Source: Halomonas denitrificans (lineage in GTDB: Bacteria > Pseudomonadota > Gammaproteobacteria > Xanthomonadales > Wenzhouxiangellaceae). From it: a stretch of 64,000 nt of DNA. Shown piece by piece: positions 26,927 to 35,023 of the stretch. Every line of letters starts with the position of its first letter. The first letter of the stretch is position 1. Below the pieces are notes generated by a model. It made no database searches, was not told where the DNA came from, and was given only the letters and a program-made list of their open reading frames with translations. Location: contig JAHVKF010000001.1 in NCBI GenBank assembly GCA_019800895.1, positions 434,001 through 498,000 of the forward strand. Direction: 5' to 3'. Made by a program: the position numbers and the translations under genes.

Positions 26927-28030
26927 TCAACGCCAGCCCGCGCGGTCCATCAAGCGCACCGCTTCGGCCTGACGCTCGCCGGCGACCCGCAGGTTCATCG
27001 AGTCGGCAACGAACGCTCCCCAGGCCTCGGCGACGGGATCGGCTTCGACGCCTTCCACGACCGGGAACTCCAGGTTGGAGCCGGCCATCATGGCCTGCGC
27101 TTCGTCTCCGGCCAGCCATTCGATCAGCGCCTGGCCCAGGTCCGGGTCGGGCGCCTCGGCGGTCACGCCGGCGCCGGACACGTTGACATGGACCCCGCTG
27201 TCGTCCTGGTTGGCCCAGAACAGGGCCACGGGATAGTCCGGGTTCTCCTTCTGCAGCCGACCGAGGTAGTAGGTGTTGACCAGTCCGACGTCGCACTGGC
27301 CGGCGGCGATGGCCTCGATCAGGCGGGTGTCGGACGAGAACGGCTCGGTCGCCAGGTTGTCGACCCAGCCGGACACGATCTCTTCGGTCCGCTCCTCGCC
27401 GAGCCGCTCGATCATCATCGCGACCAGCGACTGGTTGTAGACCTTGCGCGACGTCCGCAGGCAGAGGCGCCCCGCCCATTGCTCGTCGGCCAGCGCCGCG
27501 TAGGTCGACAGGGCTTCCGGGTCGACGCGATCCGGGTGATAGACCAGGGTCCGGGCGCGGATCGACAGGCCGTACCACTCGCCGTCGGGGTCGCGCAGCG
27601 CCGCCGGCACCCGCTGGTCGAGGAGGTCCGAGTCGATCGGCTGAAGGAGATTCCGATCGGTGGCGTACCAGAGGTTTCCGGCGTCGACGGTAATCAGTAC
27701 GCTGGCCGGCGTCGCCTCGCCTTCTGCGGCAAGGCGCTCGATCAACGCGGCTTCGCTGTCGCTGATGTAGTCGATCGCGACCCCGGTCTGCTCGGTGAAG
27801 CGCTCGAACAGCGGGTCGACCAGGTGCGGCTGACGCGACGTGTAGACGACCAGCCGGCGCTCTTCCTCGGGGGCGGTCGTGGCGACGGCATCGCCGGCTT
27901 CGAGCACCGGCGCTTCGGCCGGCGCCGGCGAATCCTCGTCGTCGCGATCGACCGGATCCTCGGACGAGCACGCGGACAGGACAAGGAGAGCGAGCAGCGG
28001 CACGGCGGCACGGGCAAGCATGGAGAGCAT
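26927..28030 (-). CDS. fbpA: Iron(III)-binding periplasmic lipoprotein of the ABC transporter
   Basis: This is a class II periplasmic binding protein of 367 residues from the ATG at 28030. The lipobox LSAC at about residues 17-20 of MLSMLARAAVPLLALLVLSA predicts a lipid anchor. The mature start RRLVVYTSRQPHLVDPLFERF is typical of FbpA/FutA-like ferric-binding proteins. The YNQSLVAMMI and VGLVNTYYLGRL segments carry the paired tyrosines that bind iron. An acidic, Pro/Ala-rich linker follows the lipid anchor. It is the first gene of an fbpA-fbpB unit and is preceded by a strong Fur-box match. The open frame extends upstream through repeat C2, but that extension is not protein-like. Confidence 0.9.
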   Translation of the reverse strand: MLSMLARAAVPLLALLVLSACSSEDPVDRDDEDSPAPAEAPVLEAGDAVATTAPEEERRLVVYTSRQPHLVDPLFERFTEQTGVAIDYISDSEAALIERLAAEGEATPASVLITVDAGNLWYATDRNLLQPIDSDLLDQRVPAALRDPDGEWYGLSIRARTLVYHPDRVDPEALSTYAALADEQWAGRLCLRTSRKVYNQSLVAMMIERLGEERTEEIVSGWVDNLATEPFSSDTRLIEAIAAGQCDVGLVNTYYLGRLQKENPDYPVALFWANQDDSGVHVNVSGAGVTAEAPDPDLGQALIEWLAGDEAQAMMAGSNLEFPVVEGVEADPVAEAWGAFVADSMNLRVAGERQAEAVRLMDRAGWR

Positions 28031-28060
28031 CGGCGCGGATTCCTGGTTGAGTTCGCTGGA

Positions 28061-28087
28061 AGTATAACGCGAATGATTCACATTAAC
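28061..28087 (-). promoter_or_regulatory. Fur box and -10 element of fbpA
   Basis: On the minus strand, GTTAATGTGAATCATTCGC (28069-28087) matches the 19-base Fur consensus GATAATGATAATCATTATC at 14 positions by hand alignment. TATACT (28061-28066), immediately downstream, is a plausible -10. Fur with iron would block this promoter. Confidence 0.7.
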
Positions 28088-28158
28088 TCGAACTCCGTAC
28101 GCCGCCCGAACATCCACCTCGGTACACCCGCCCTGGCCATCGGTCCCCTTGGCCCGAT

Positions 28159-28240
28159 CCCTTTCCCCTGGTCCCTTTCCCCTGGTCCCTTTCCCCTGGT
28201 CCCTTTTCCCTGACCCCCTGTTCCCCGGCCCCCTAGCCCC
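28159..28240. repeat. Family C copy C2, tandem 14-mers at the end of an aldehyde dehydrogenase gene
   Basis: Three exact tandem copies of CCCTTTCCCCTGGT (28159-28200) are followed by two degenerate copies and a CCCCCTAGCCCC end. There is no inverted partner. On the minus strand the tract reads as repeated G-runs with quadruplex potential. The TAG stop of the aldehyde dehydrogenase gene (28233-28235) is part of the tract's GGGGCTAGGGGG unit. Confidence 0.75.
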
Positions 28241-29660
28241 GGATCGCAAGCAACCGGATCTCCGTCAGGTCCTCGATCGCGAAGCGGATGCCCTCGCGGC
28301 CCAGCCCCGAGTCCTTGACCCCGCCGTAGGGCATGTGGTCGACGCGGAAACTCGGCACGTCGTTGATCACCACGCCGCCGACCTCGAGTTCGTCCCAGGC
28401 CCGGCGGATCTTGCCGATGTCGCGGATGAACAACCCGGCCTGCAGGCCGTAGCGCGACCGGTTGATGCGCTCCAGCGCACGGCCGAAGTCGTCGAAGCGC
28501 TCCAGGATCATCGCCGGGCCGAACACCTCCTCGCTGAACAGGCGGCAGTCGTCGGGTACGCCTTCGAGCACCGCCGGGCGCACCACCGCACCGTCGCGTT
28601 CACCGCCGACCAGCAGGGACGCGCCCGCGTCGACCGCCTCGGTGATCCATTCCACCACGCGTTCGGCATCGCCCTCGCTGATCAGCGGGCCGACGAACGT
28701 TTCCGGGTCACGCGGGTCGCCGGCCTTCAGGGCCCCGACCTTTTCGATCAAGCCCTTCCGGACGCGATCGTAGATGGCGTCGTGAACCAGCACCCGCTGA
28801 ACCGAGATGCAGCTCTGGCCCGACTGGTAGAACCCGCCGAACACCAGCCGGTCGATCGCATCGTCGACGTCGGCATCCGCGTCGACCAGGCAGGCAGCGT
28901 TGCCGCCCAGTTCCATGACCACGGGCTTCTTGCCGGCCCTGCTCTTGAGCATCCAGCCGACCTTGTCCGATCCGGTGAAACTCATCAATTTGATCCGCTC
29001 GTCCTCGGTGAACCGCGCCGCGTCCTCGCGCGGCACCGGCAGGATCGAGAATGCACCCTCGGGCAGATCGAACTCGGCAAGGATCTCGCCCAGCACCAGC
29101 GCGCCGACCGGCGTCTTCTCCGCCGGCTTCAGCACGAACGGACACCCGGCCGCGATCGCCGGAGCGATCTTGTGCGCGACCAGGTTGTACGGAAAGTTGA
29201 ACGGCGTGATGAAGGACACGGGCCCGATCGGTACCCGCTTCCAGAAGCCGATGAACGACTCGGAGCGCTCGGCGATATCCATCGGCAGCACTTCGCCCCC
29301 GATGCGGGTGGCTTCTTCGGCCGCGATCCGGAACGTATCGATCAGCCGCTGCACCTCCCCTCGCGCATCCTTGATGACCTTGCCGCCCTCGACGATCAGG
29401 ATCTCGGCCAGTTCGTCGAAGCGCGCCTCGAACCGGTCGGCGCACCCGTTGAGGATGTCCCGTCGCCGGTGCGACGGCAGCCGGGCCATCGCCGGCGCCG
29501 CTTCGACGGCGGCGGCGATCGCGCGATCGACCACGGCGTCGTCGGCCTGGGCAACGCGCGTGGCGACCTCGCCCGTGTGCTTGTCGACGACCTCCAGGTC
29601 GCGATTGGCGTCGATCGGACGGTTGGCCAGATAGTACGGATAGGCGCTCTTCATGGTCAT
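28233..29660 (-). CDS. Aldehyde dehydrogenase, NAD(P)-dependent
   Basis: This is a complete 475-residue ALDH. Visible motifs are FITPFNFPYNLVAHK, KPAEKTP for cofactor binding, SFTGSDKVGW, the general base Glu in VMELGGNAACL (about residue 250), the nucleophile Cys in FYQSGQSCISVQR (about 284), and the late SEEVFGPAM. The SGQSC form and overall length resemble the ALDH group that includes lactaldehyde, glyceraldehyde-3-phosphate (non-phosphorylating) and phosphonoacetaldehyde dehydrogenases. The substrate is not resolved, and phosphonate genes lie some 8 kb away in a separate unit. Its TAG stop is formed within repeat C2. It is divergent from the cobalamin adenosyltransferase gene. Confidence 0.88.
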   Translation of the reverse strand: MTMKSAYPYYLANRPIDANRDLEVVDKHTGEVATRVAQADDAVVDRAIAAAVEAAPAMARLPSHRRRDILNGCADRFEARFDELAEILIVEGGKVIKDARGEVQRLIDTFRIAAEEATRIGGEVLPMDIAERSESFIGFWKRVPIGPVSFITPFNFPYNLVAHKIAPAIAAGCPFVLKPAEKTPVGALVLGEILAEFDLPEGAFSILPVPREDAARFTEDERIKLMSFTGSDKVGWMLKSRAGKKPVVMELGGNAACLVDADADVDDAIDRLVFGGFYQSGQSCISVQRVLVHDAIYDRVRKGLIEKVGALKAGDPRDPETFVGPLISEGDAERVVEWITEAVDAGASLLVGGERDGAVVRPAVLEGVPDDCRLFSEEVFGPAMILERFDDFGRALERINRSRYGLQAGLFIRDIGKIRRAWDELEVGGVVINDVPSFRVDHMPYGGVKDSGLGREGIRFAIEDLTEIRLLAIRG

Positions 29661-29844
29661 TGGAAAGCTCGCGCTCGGGTCGGGGACTTGGGTAAAGGGT
29701 CACGATCGCTCACGCGTTGCGACCCTTCCCGGACAAGGGTAACCGATCGGCCGTGCGGCGCATCGCGGGTCGCTACGGGCACCGCCCGGGAACAAGGGCT
29801 GGGCTAGAATGGCGGGCTTCCCCGTTTCCAGTCCCGGAGCTTCC

Positions 29845-30411
29845 ATGGGCCACCGCCTCTCCCGCATCTACACCCGCACCGGCGACGACGGCACCACCGG
29901 CCTCGGCGACGGTTCCCGCACCCAGAAGGACAGCCTGCGCGTCGAAGCCTACGGCACCGTCGACGAGCTCAACAGCGCGATCGGGGTGGTCATCGCGTCG
30001 CTGCGCGCAGACGATTCCGACAGCGACGACCTGAACTCGGTGCTGCTCGATGTCCAGCACGACCTGTTCGACCTCGGCGGCGAACTGTGCATGCCCGACA
30101 CGTCCCTGATCGGCGATCGTCACATCGACCGGCTGGAAGGCGAGCTGGACCGTCGGAATGCCGACCTGCCGCCGCTGAAGGACTTCATCCTGCCCGGCGG
30201 CAGCCCGGCCGCGGCCCAGGCTCACCTGGCGCGCACGATCTGCCGCCGCGCCGAGCGTCGGGTGATCGCACTGGCACGACACGAAGCGGTCAACGAGGCC
30301 GTGTTGCGCTACCTGAACCGCCTGTCCGACCTCCTGTTCGTGGTCTCGCGGGTGGTTGCGCGCGCCTCGGGCACGGGCGAGATCCTCTGGGACCACGATC
30401 GCGACCGCTGA
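29845..30411 (+). CDS. PduO-type ATP:cob(I)alamin adenosyltransferase
   Basis: This enzyme transfers the 5'-deoxyadenosyl group of ATP to cob(I)alamin, making coenzyme B12. From the ATG at 29845 it has 188 residues. The ATP-binding N-terminus SRIYTRTGDDGTTGLGDG, then VEAYGTVDELNSAIG and the helical segment ICRRAERRV...NRLSDLLFVVSR with the conserved Arg and Asn residues are hallmarks. The longer frame starting at 29809 adds 12 residues that are not conserved-looking. A TAGAAT hexamer at 29805-29810 may be the -10. The histone-deacetylase-like gene follows by 7 bases. Confidence 0.93.
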   Translation: MGHRLSRIYTRTGDDGTTGLGDGSRTQKDSLRVEAYGTVDELNSAIGVVIASLRADDSDSDDLNSVLLDVQHDLFDLGGELCMPDTSLIGDRHIDRLEGELDRRNADLPPLKDFILPGGSPAAAQAHLARTICRRAERRVIALARHEAVNEAVLRYLNRLSDLLFVVSRVVARASGTGEILWDHDRDR

Positions 30412-30418
30412 ACCGGCA

Positions 30419-31360
30419 ATGAGCGCAACGCCCCTGATCGTCTTCACGGACCCGGCCTGTGCCGGCCATGCCCCGCTCCCGGGCCATCCGGAGTGTCCCG
30501 AGCGGCTTCGGGCCGCCCTGGACGGCCTCGCCCAACTCGACGAACTCGACGTCCGCGAGGCCGAAGCGGTCAGCGGAGAATGCCTCGCCCGGATCCACCC
30601 CGCGCCCTATCTCGACGAGCTTGCAGGGGTGGAGCAACGAATCCGCTCCGAACAACGGTCGATCTCGCTGGACGGTGACACGCACGTCGGCCCCGGGAGC
30701 TTCGACGCGATCCGTCGCGCCGCCGGCGGCGCGTGCCAGGCGGCACGCACCGCGCTGGCCGACCGGGTCGCGACCTTCGCGGCCGTCCGGCCTCCGGGCC
30801 ATCACGCCGAGGCGGCGCGAGCGATGGGGTTCTGCGTCTACAACAACATCGCCCTGGCGGCGGCGGATGCATTGCACCGGCCGAGCGTCCGGCGCGTGGC
30901 GGTCTGCGACTTCGACGTCCACCACGGCAACGGCACCGAAGCCATCTTCGCCGGACGCGACGACGTGCTGTTCCTGTCCAGCCATCAACACCCGCTCTAT
31001 CCCGGAACGGGCGACCCGATGCTCGGCGTGGCGCCGAACGTGGTCAACGTCGGTTTGCCACCCGGCTCCGGAAGCAACCAGTTCCGCGACGCATGGCTGG
31101 CCGAGCTCCTGCCCGCAATCGACCGCTTCCAGCCCGACCTGGTGCTGGTGTCGGCGGGGTTCGACGCGCACTGGCGCGATCCGCTGGCGCAGCTCGAGCT
31201 CAAGGACGAAGACTATTTCTGGCTCGGCCACCAGCTGCGCGACCTCGCCCGAAGCCACTGCAACGGTGCTCTGGCCGCCTCGCTGGAAGGGGGCTACGAC
31301 CTCCAGGCGCTGACCGACTCGGTGCTCGCCTTCGCCGAGGGCATCACGTCCGCGCACTGA
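30419..31360 (+). CDS. Histone deacetylase family (acetoin utilization/APAH-like) hydrolase
   Basis: This zinc amidohydrolase has 313 residues from the ATG at 30419. RPPGHHAEAARAMGFCVYNN holds the catalytic histidine pair, CDFDVHHGNGTEAIF gives zinc ligands Asp and His, and LVSAGFDAHWRDPLAQL gives the second zinc Asp. Bacterial members deacetylate polyamines, acetylated proteins or acetoin-pathway enzymes; the substrate is unknown here. It begins 7 bases after the adenosyltransferase stop, and the longer frame starting at 30356 overlaps that gene. The two are probably one operon. Confidence 0.9.
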   Translation: MSATPLIVFTDPACAGHAPLPGHPECPERLRAALDGLAQLDELDVREAEAVSGECLARIHPAPYLDELAGVEQRIRSEQRSISLDGDTHVGPGSFDAIRRAAGGACQAARTALADRVATFAAVRPPGHHAEAARAMGFCVYNNIALAAADALHRPSVRRVAVCDFDVHHGNGTEAIFAGRDDVLFLSSHQHPLYPGTGDPMLGVAPNVVNVGLPPGSGSNQFRDAWLAELLPAIDRFQPDLVLVSAGFDAHWRDPLAQLELKDEDYFWLGHQLRDLARSHCNGALAASLEGGYDLQALTDSVLAFAEGITSAH

Positions 31361-31484
31361 GCGGGACCCGCGGCGGTGTCTTCTAGCGGATCTCTCCGGT
31401 CCGTTCGTCTCGCGAGTTAGCCCACGGGCCTTCCGGTGGTGTCCGGAGGATCGCGATCCAGCGGGCCAACGGATGATTGAAGGG

Positions 31485-31545
31485 ATCGAGCGAACGAAAG
31501 GGAAGCGACGTCACGAGCTCGGCATGCTCGGGTAAATGGTTCTTT
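31485..31545 (-). pseudogene. Decayed tRNA-Gly-like remnant
   Basis: Read on the minus strand, this stretch resembles the anticodon arm and 3' half of the intact tRNA-Gly 35 bases upstream. ACCCGAGC, a seven-base loop ATGCCGA and GCTCGTGA keep a perfect 5-bp anticodon stem, and the loop would read GCC, also a glycine anticodon. The acceptor 5' strand and a proper T arm are missing. It lies in the otherwise gene-free 219 bases between the histone-deacetylase-like gene and tRNA-Gly. Confidence 0.5.
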
Positions 31546-31579
31546 CCAGAAGGATTCCTGGCACCGGACAAGGGGAAGA

Positions 31580-31654
31580 TGGAGCGGGCGAACGGAATCG
31601 AACCGTCATCACGAGCTTGGGAAGCTCGGGTAATAACCATTATACGACGCCCGC
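31580..31654 (-). tRNA. tRNA-Gly (anticodon CCC)
   Basis: On the minus strand the gene starts GCGGGCGTCG and ends CGCCCGCTCCA, giving a perfect 7-bp acceptor stem with encoded CCA. The anticodon arm is CGAGC-TTCCCAA-GCTCG, giving anticodon CCC. The T arm contains GGTTCGATTCC. It is 75 bases including CCA. It lies 96 bases downstream of a BCCT transporter gene on the same strand. Confidence 0.95.
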
Positions 31655-31750
31655 GCCGCACGCCCATTATCGCCAGCGCCGGGGGCGCTGGCAAGGATCG
31701 GCGAGCGGGGCCGCCGGCCGAGCGCAGCGCCCTCGACCCCGGCCCGCGGC

Positions 31751-33373
31751 TCAGCTTCGCACAGCGTCCTGGTAGTCCATCAACTTCCGTTCGTGGTGCA
31801 GCCCGCGCGCCAGGCTGACGCACATGGCAAGCAGCACGACCGTGAACGGCAGGCCGGTGCTGATCGCTCCCGCCTGGAGGGCCTGCAGCGCGGCACTTCC
31901 GCCCACGCCGAGCAGGACCGCGGCCACCACGCCTTCGGTCGTCGCCCAGAACACGCGTTGCGGCACGGGCGCATCGATCTTGCCGCCGGAAGTGATCGAG
32001 TCGATCACCAGCGACCCGGAATCCGACGAGGTAATGAAGAACACCAGGACCAGGCAGATCGACAGGAACGAGGTGATCGCGGTCCACGGCAGTTCGGCCA
32101 GCATCTGGAACAGGGCGAGCGACGAATCGCCGATGCCCTCGGCGAGCGCGCCCGCCCCGGCCTCGACCTGGTCCAGGCCGTTGCCGCCGAAGGCGCTCAT
32201 CCAGATGACGGTGACGAAGGTCGGAACGATCAGCACTGCGGTCAGGAACTGCCGGACCGTTCGCCCGCGGGAAACACGGGCGATGAACATGCCGACGAAC
32301 GGCGACCAGGAAATCCACCACGCCCAGTAGAAGACGGTCCACGAGTGGTAGAAGGTCGTGTCCTCTCGGCCGATCGGGTTGCTGAGCGGCAGGATGTACT
32401 TCGCGTAGCCGGCGACCGTGTCGCCGAGATTGGTGAAGAACGACGCGATCGAACCGGCCACGATCACGAACAGCAGCAGCAGGGCCGCGAAGACCATGTT
32501 GACGTTGCTCAAAAGCTTGACGCCACCGTCGATGCCGCGGATCACCGAGATCACCGCCACGGCGGTGACACCGACGATGATCAGGATCTGGGTCTGCAGC
32601 CCCCCTTCCAGATCGAACAGGAACGACAGTCCGCTCGCGGCCTGCTGGGCACCCAGGCCGAGCGACGTCGCAAGACCGAACAGGGTCGCCAGCACGGCGA
32701 CCGTGTCGATCACGTCGCCGATCCGACCCCACACCCGGTCTCCGAGCAGCGGATAGAACGTCGACCGGATGGTCAGCGGCAGGCCCTTGTTGTAGGCGAA
32801 GAAGGCCAGCGACAGCGCAACCACGCCGTAGATCGCCCAGGCGTGCAGGCCCCAGTGGTACATGGTCGCCCCGACCGCCGCCTCGCGCGCCTCCGGGGTC
32901 AGGCCTTCCACGTTCAGCGGTGTGCCGAACCAGTCGGTGAAATAGCCCACCGGCTCGGCGACGCTCCAGAACATCAGGCCGATCCCCATGCCCGCGGCAA
33001 ACAGCATCGCGAACCAGGAGGCGACCGAGAACTCCGGTTCTGCATCGTCGCCGCCGAGGCGGATGCTTCCCATCGGCAGGACGATCAGCGCCAGGCAGAA
33101 CAGCACGAACAGATTGCCGGCCGACAGGAACAGCCAGTCGAAGGTCTCCACGATCCAGGTGCGAGCAGCCTCGAGTGCGGATTTCGAGCTTTCGGGAAAC
33201 AGTAGCGAGAGCAGCACGAAGGCAAAGATCAGCAACGTACTGACGAAGAAGACCGGGTTGTGCATGTCGAAGCCGAAGCGTTCGACGTTGTCCTGACCGA
33301 TCTCGTAATCGGTTTCGTAGATTTCCTCGATGTCCTGGAGCGCTTTCTTGGTGATCTTGGTTTCTGTGCTCAA
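31751..33373 (-). CDS. BCCT family transporter, copy 1
   Basis: This is a secondary transporter of the betaine/carnitine/choline family with about twelve membrane segments and 540 residues. The start is taken as TTG at 33373 (STETKITKKALQDIEE) because GGAGGA lies seven bases upstream; the in-frame extension to 33436 enters the porin gap. MFAAGMGIGLMF-type sequence in TM3 (LFAAGMGIGLMFWSVAEP) is the glycine-rich stretch of Na+-coupled members. The substrate-box region is FYWAWWISWSPFVGMFIARV. It likely brings in glycine betaine, choline or a related solute. It is closely related to copy 2 at 35024-36634 and follows the porin gene by 63 bases. Confidence 0.9.
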   Translation of the reverse strand: MSTETKITKKALQDIEEIYETDYEIGQDNVERFGFDMHNPVFFVSTLLIFAFVLLSLLFPESSKSALEAARTWIVETFDWLFLSAGNLFVLFCLALIVLPMGSIRLGGDDAEPEFSVASWFAMLFAAGMGIGLMFWSVAEPVGYFTDWFGTPLNVEGLTPEAREAAVGATMYHWGLHAWAIYGVVALSLAFFAYNKGLPLTIRSTFYPLLGDRVWGRIGDVIDTVAVLATLFGLATSLGLGAQQAASGLSFLFDLEGGLQTQILIIVGVTAVAVISVIRGIDGGVKLLSNVNMVFAALLLLFVIVAGSIASFFTNLGDTVAGYAKYILPLSNPIGREDTTFYHSWTVFYWAWWISWSPFVGMFIARVSRGRTVRQFLTAVLIVPTFVTVIWMSAFGGNGLDQVEAGAGALAEGIGDSSLALFQMLAELPWTAITSFLSICLVLVFFITSSDSGSLVIDSITSGGKIDAPVPQRVFWATTEGVVAAVLLGVGGSAALQALQAGAISTGLPFTVVLLAMCVSLARGLHHERKLMDYQDAVRS

Positions 33374-33436
33374 GAGTCCTCCCCGTTGCAATGCAGTTAC
33401 GATCGTTGCGGAAGTTCGAATCCCGGTTGCCAGCAA

Positions 33437-34867
33437 CTAGAAGTAGAAGCCGATGTTCACGTTCAGGCGCGAACGCCACTTGCCCGCGGTCGCGGCGTTC
33501 CTGCCGATTCCGTCGCCGCCGGCGAACCACATGTTCTTGCCGGCGATCCAGTCGAAATAGGCGAAGATTCCTCCGGCCGAAACGGAACAGCCGGTCACGT
33601 TCTGGATCGAGTCGGCGCTGTTGCGGACGTCCGGATGGATGTAGGTAAAGTCGTTGTAGCAGGTCATGCCGGTGATCGGCCCGAACTGCACCGGCAGGTC
33701 GCGTGCCACGTTGACGCTGAGCACGTCGGCCTTCGCCGCCATCAGGAACGGAAACCCGAAGGCCCCGGTCTGGACGAAAGCATCGCTGACGCCGTCCGGA
33801 TTCTCGGGATCGAACTCGTAGCGGAGACCCTGGAGCTGGAGGTTCCAAGGCCCGAGGTTCGCATCGGCATGCGCCGCGACGGCGAAGCGATCGCCGGTTT
33901 CGCGCGTGATCTCGTTGTAGATTCCGCCGGCTTCATAACTCAGCCCCAGATCCAGCGTCCGGTTGGCGCCGAAGGACAGGTGGCGCTCCGCCCTGAGGTT
34001 CAACTGATTGACCTCGGCGTTCTGCTGGTCGCCTCCGGTCACCAGATCGAAGGAGTAGCGGCCGGCCCGTGAATCGCTTGCGTATTCCGGGTTCTTGAAG
34101 AATGCGTAGTGGAATGTCCAGTCGTCGCTGGGCGTATGAACGAACTTGATCCCCGTATCGTAGTCGTCCTCGAAGCCCAGGTAGTAGGTGCCTCCGAACC
34201 AGAAACCGTGGCTGGCGTAGGGCAGGATCCCGAACGGGACCTGCGTGATCCCCAGCTGACCCTGGAGCCGGTCGCTGAAATCGTAGCCGACCCAGCCATG
34301 ATGGATGGCCTGGAAGTCGTTGTAGCGGCGCCATTCCGCGTCCAGGATGACATCACCGACGGTGCCCCGGGCGTTGATCCGGAACAATTCCAGCTCGAAA
34401 TCACCGACCCGGTCCTTGTTGACGTCGTCGTAATCTCGCCAGGCATAGTTCAGTCGAAGTGCGCCGCCGAACTCGATCGCGGGCGGAAGCTCGTCGAGCC
34501 GGTCTTCAAGGCCTGCCACGTCCTCGGCCAGCGCGTCGACGGTCGGTTGTCGTGTAGCGCTGGAAGTCTCCGCCCCCCCGTGGTCCCCGGCTTCGGGCGT
34601 CGCGCCGGCCACGGCGTCGGTATTGTCCGCTGCTTCGCCTTGCTCGTCCGGCTCCAGCGTGGCCAGGCGTTCGCGCAGCTGGTCGAGTTGCTGCTGCAAT
34701 TCGATCACCTGCCGCTGGATCTGTTCGATTTCGTCGCTCGGGGCGTGGTCGGACGATGCGAGGAGCGAGTCGGACCAGAAGATCAGGGCCACCAAGACGA
34801 CGCTCACCCATCCACCGGCAGGAAACCGGACCCTGCAAACCATCATCGGCCGATCGAACTCAGGCAT
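33437..34867 (-). CDS. Outer-membrane porin-like beta-barrel with coiled-coil N-terminus
   Basis: This 476-residue exported protein begins with a signal-like hydrophobic stretch (about 19-37, GWVSVVLVALIFWSDSLLA). A heptad-rich segment EIEQIQRQVIELQQQLDQLR follows (about 46-75), a typical trimerising coiled coil of OprP/OprO or DcaP-type porins, then an acidic linker. The rest alternates short amphipathic strands with aromatic ends (LNYAWRDYDD, HHGWVGYDF, TYYLGFEDDYD) and finishes LNVNIGFYF, with the C-terminal Phe expected for Bam-dependent barrel assembly. It sits between two BCCT transporter genes on the same strand, suggesting it admits the same solute through the outer membrane. Confidence 0.82.
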   Translation of the reverse strand: MPEFDRPMMVCRVRFPAGGWVSVVLVALIFWSDSLLASSDHAPSDEIEQIQRQVIELQQQLDQLRERLATLEPDEQGEAADNTDAVAGATPEAGDHGGAETSSATRQPTVDALAEDVAGLEDRLDELPPAIEFGGALRLNYAWRDYDDVNKDRVGDFELELFRINARGTVGDVILDAEWRRYNDFQAIHHGWVGYDFSDRLQGQLGITQVPFGILPYASHGFWFGGTYYLGFEDDYDTGIKFVHTPSDDWTFHYAFFKNPEYASDSRAGRYSFDLVTGGDQQNAEVNQLNLRAERHLSFGANRTLDLGLSYEAGGIYNEITRETGDRFAVAAHADANLGPWNLQLQGLRYEFDPENPDGVSDAFVQTGAFGFPFLMAAKADVLSVNVARDLPVQFGPITGMTCYNDFTYIHPDVRNSADSIQNVTGCSVSAGGIFAYFDWIAGKNMWFAGGDGIGRNAATAGKWRSRLNVNIGFYF

Positions 34868-35023
34868 TGCGACTCCTCCCCGAATGATGCTCAGACCCTA
34901 GCACACGGCCATCACGACTCCGCCAACGACCCGCCGTGCGGCGCCGGACCGGCGCGATCCGCGGATCGGCAACCCAGCGAAGTTCGCGTTCGTGCCAATG
35001 AGCGAACCACGGATGCAGCCGGG

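Noticed and set aside
28141-28230. Tandem 14-mers considered as a CRISPR array or replication iterons
   Set aside because: There are no spacers, no replication gene and no DnaA-type boxes. The repeat matches the family C units found elsewhere.
31383-33848. An 821-codon frame on the minus strand over the BCCT gene
   Set aside because: It is out of frame with a clear BCCT transporter and is Arg-rich without recognisable motifs.
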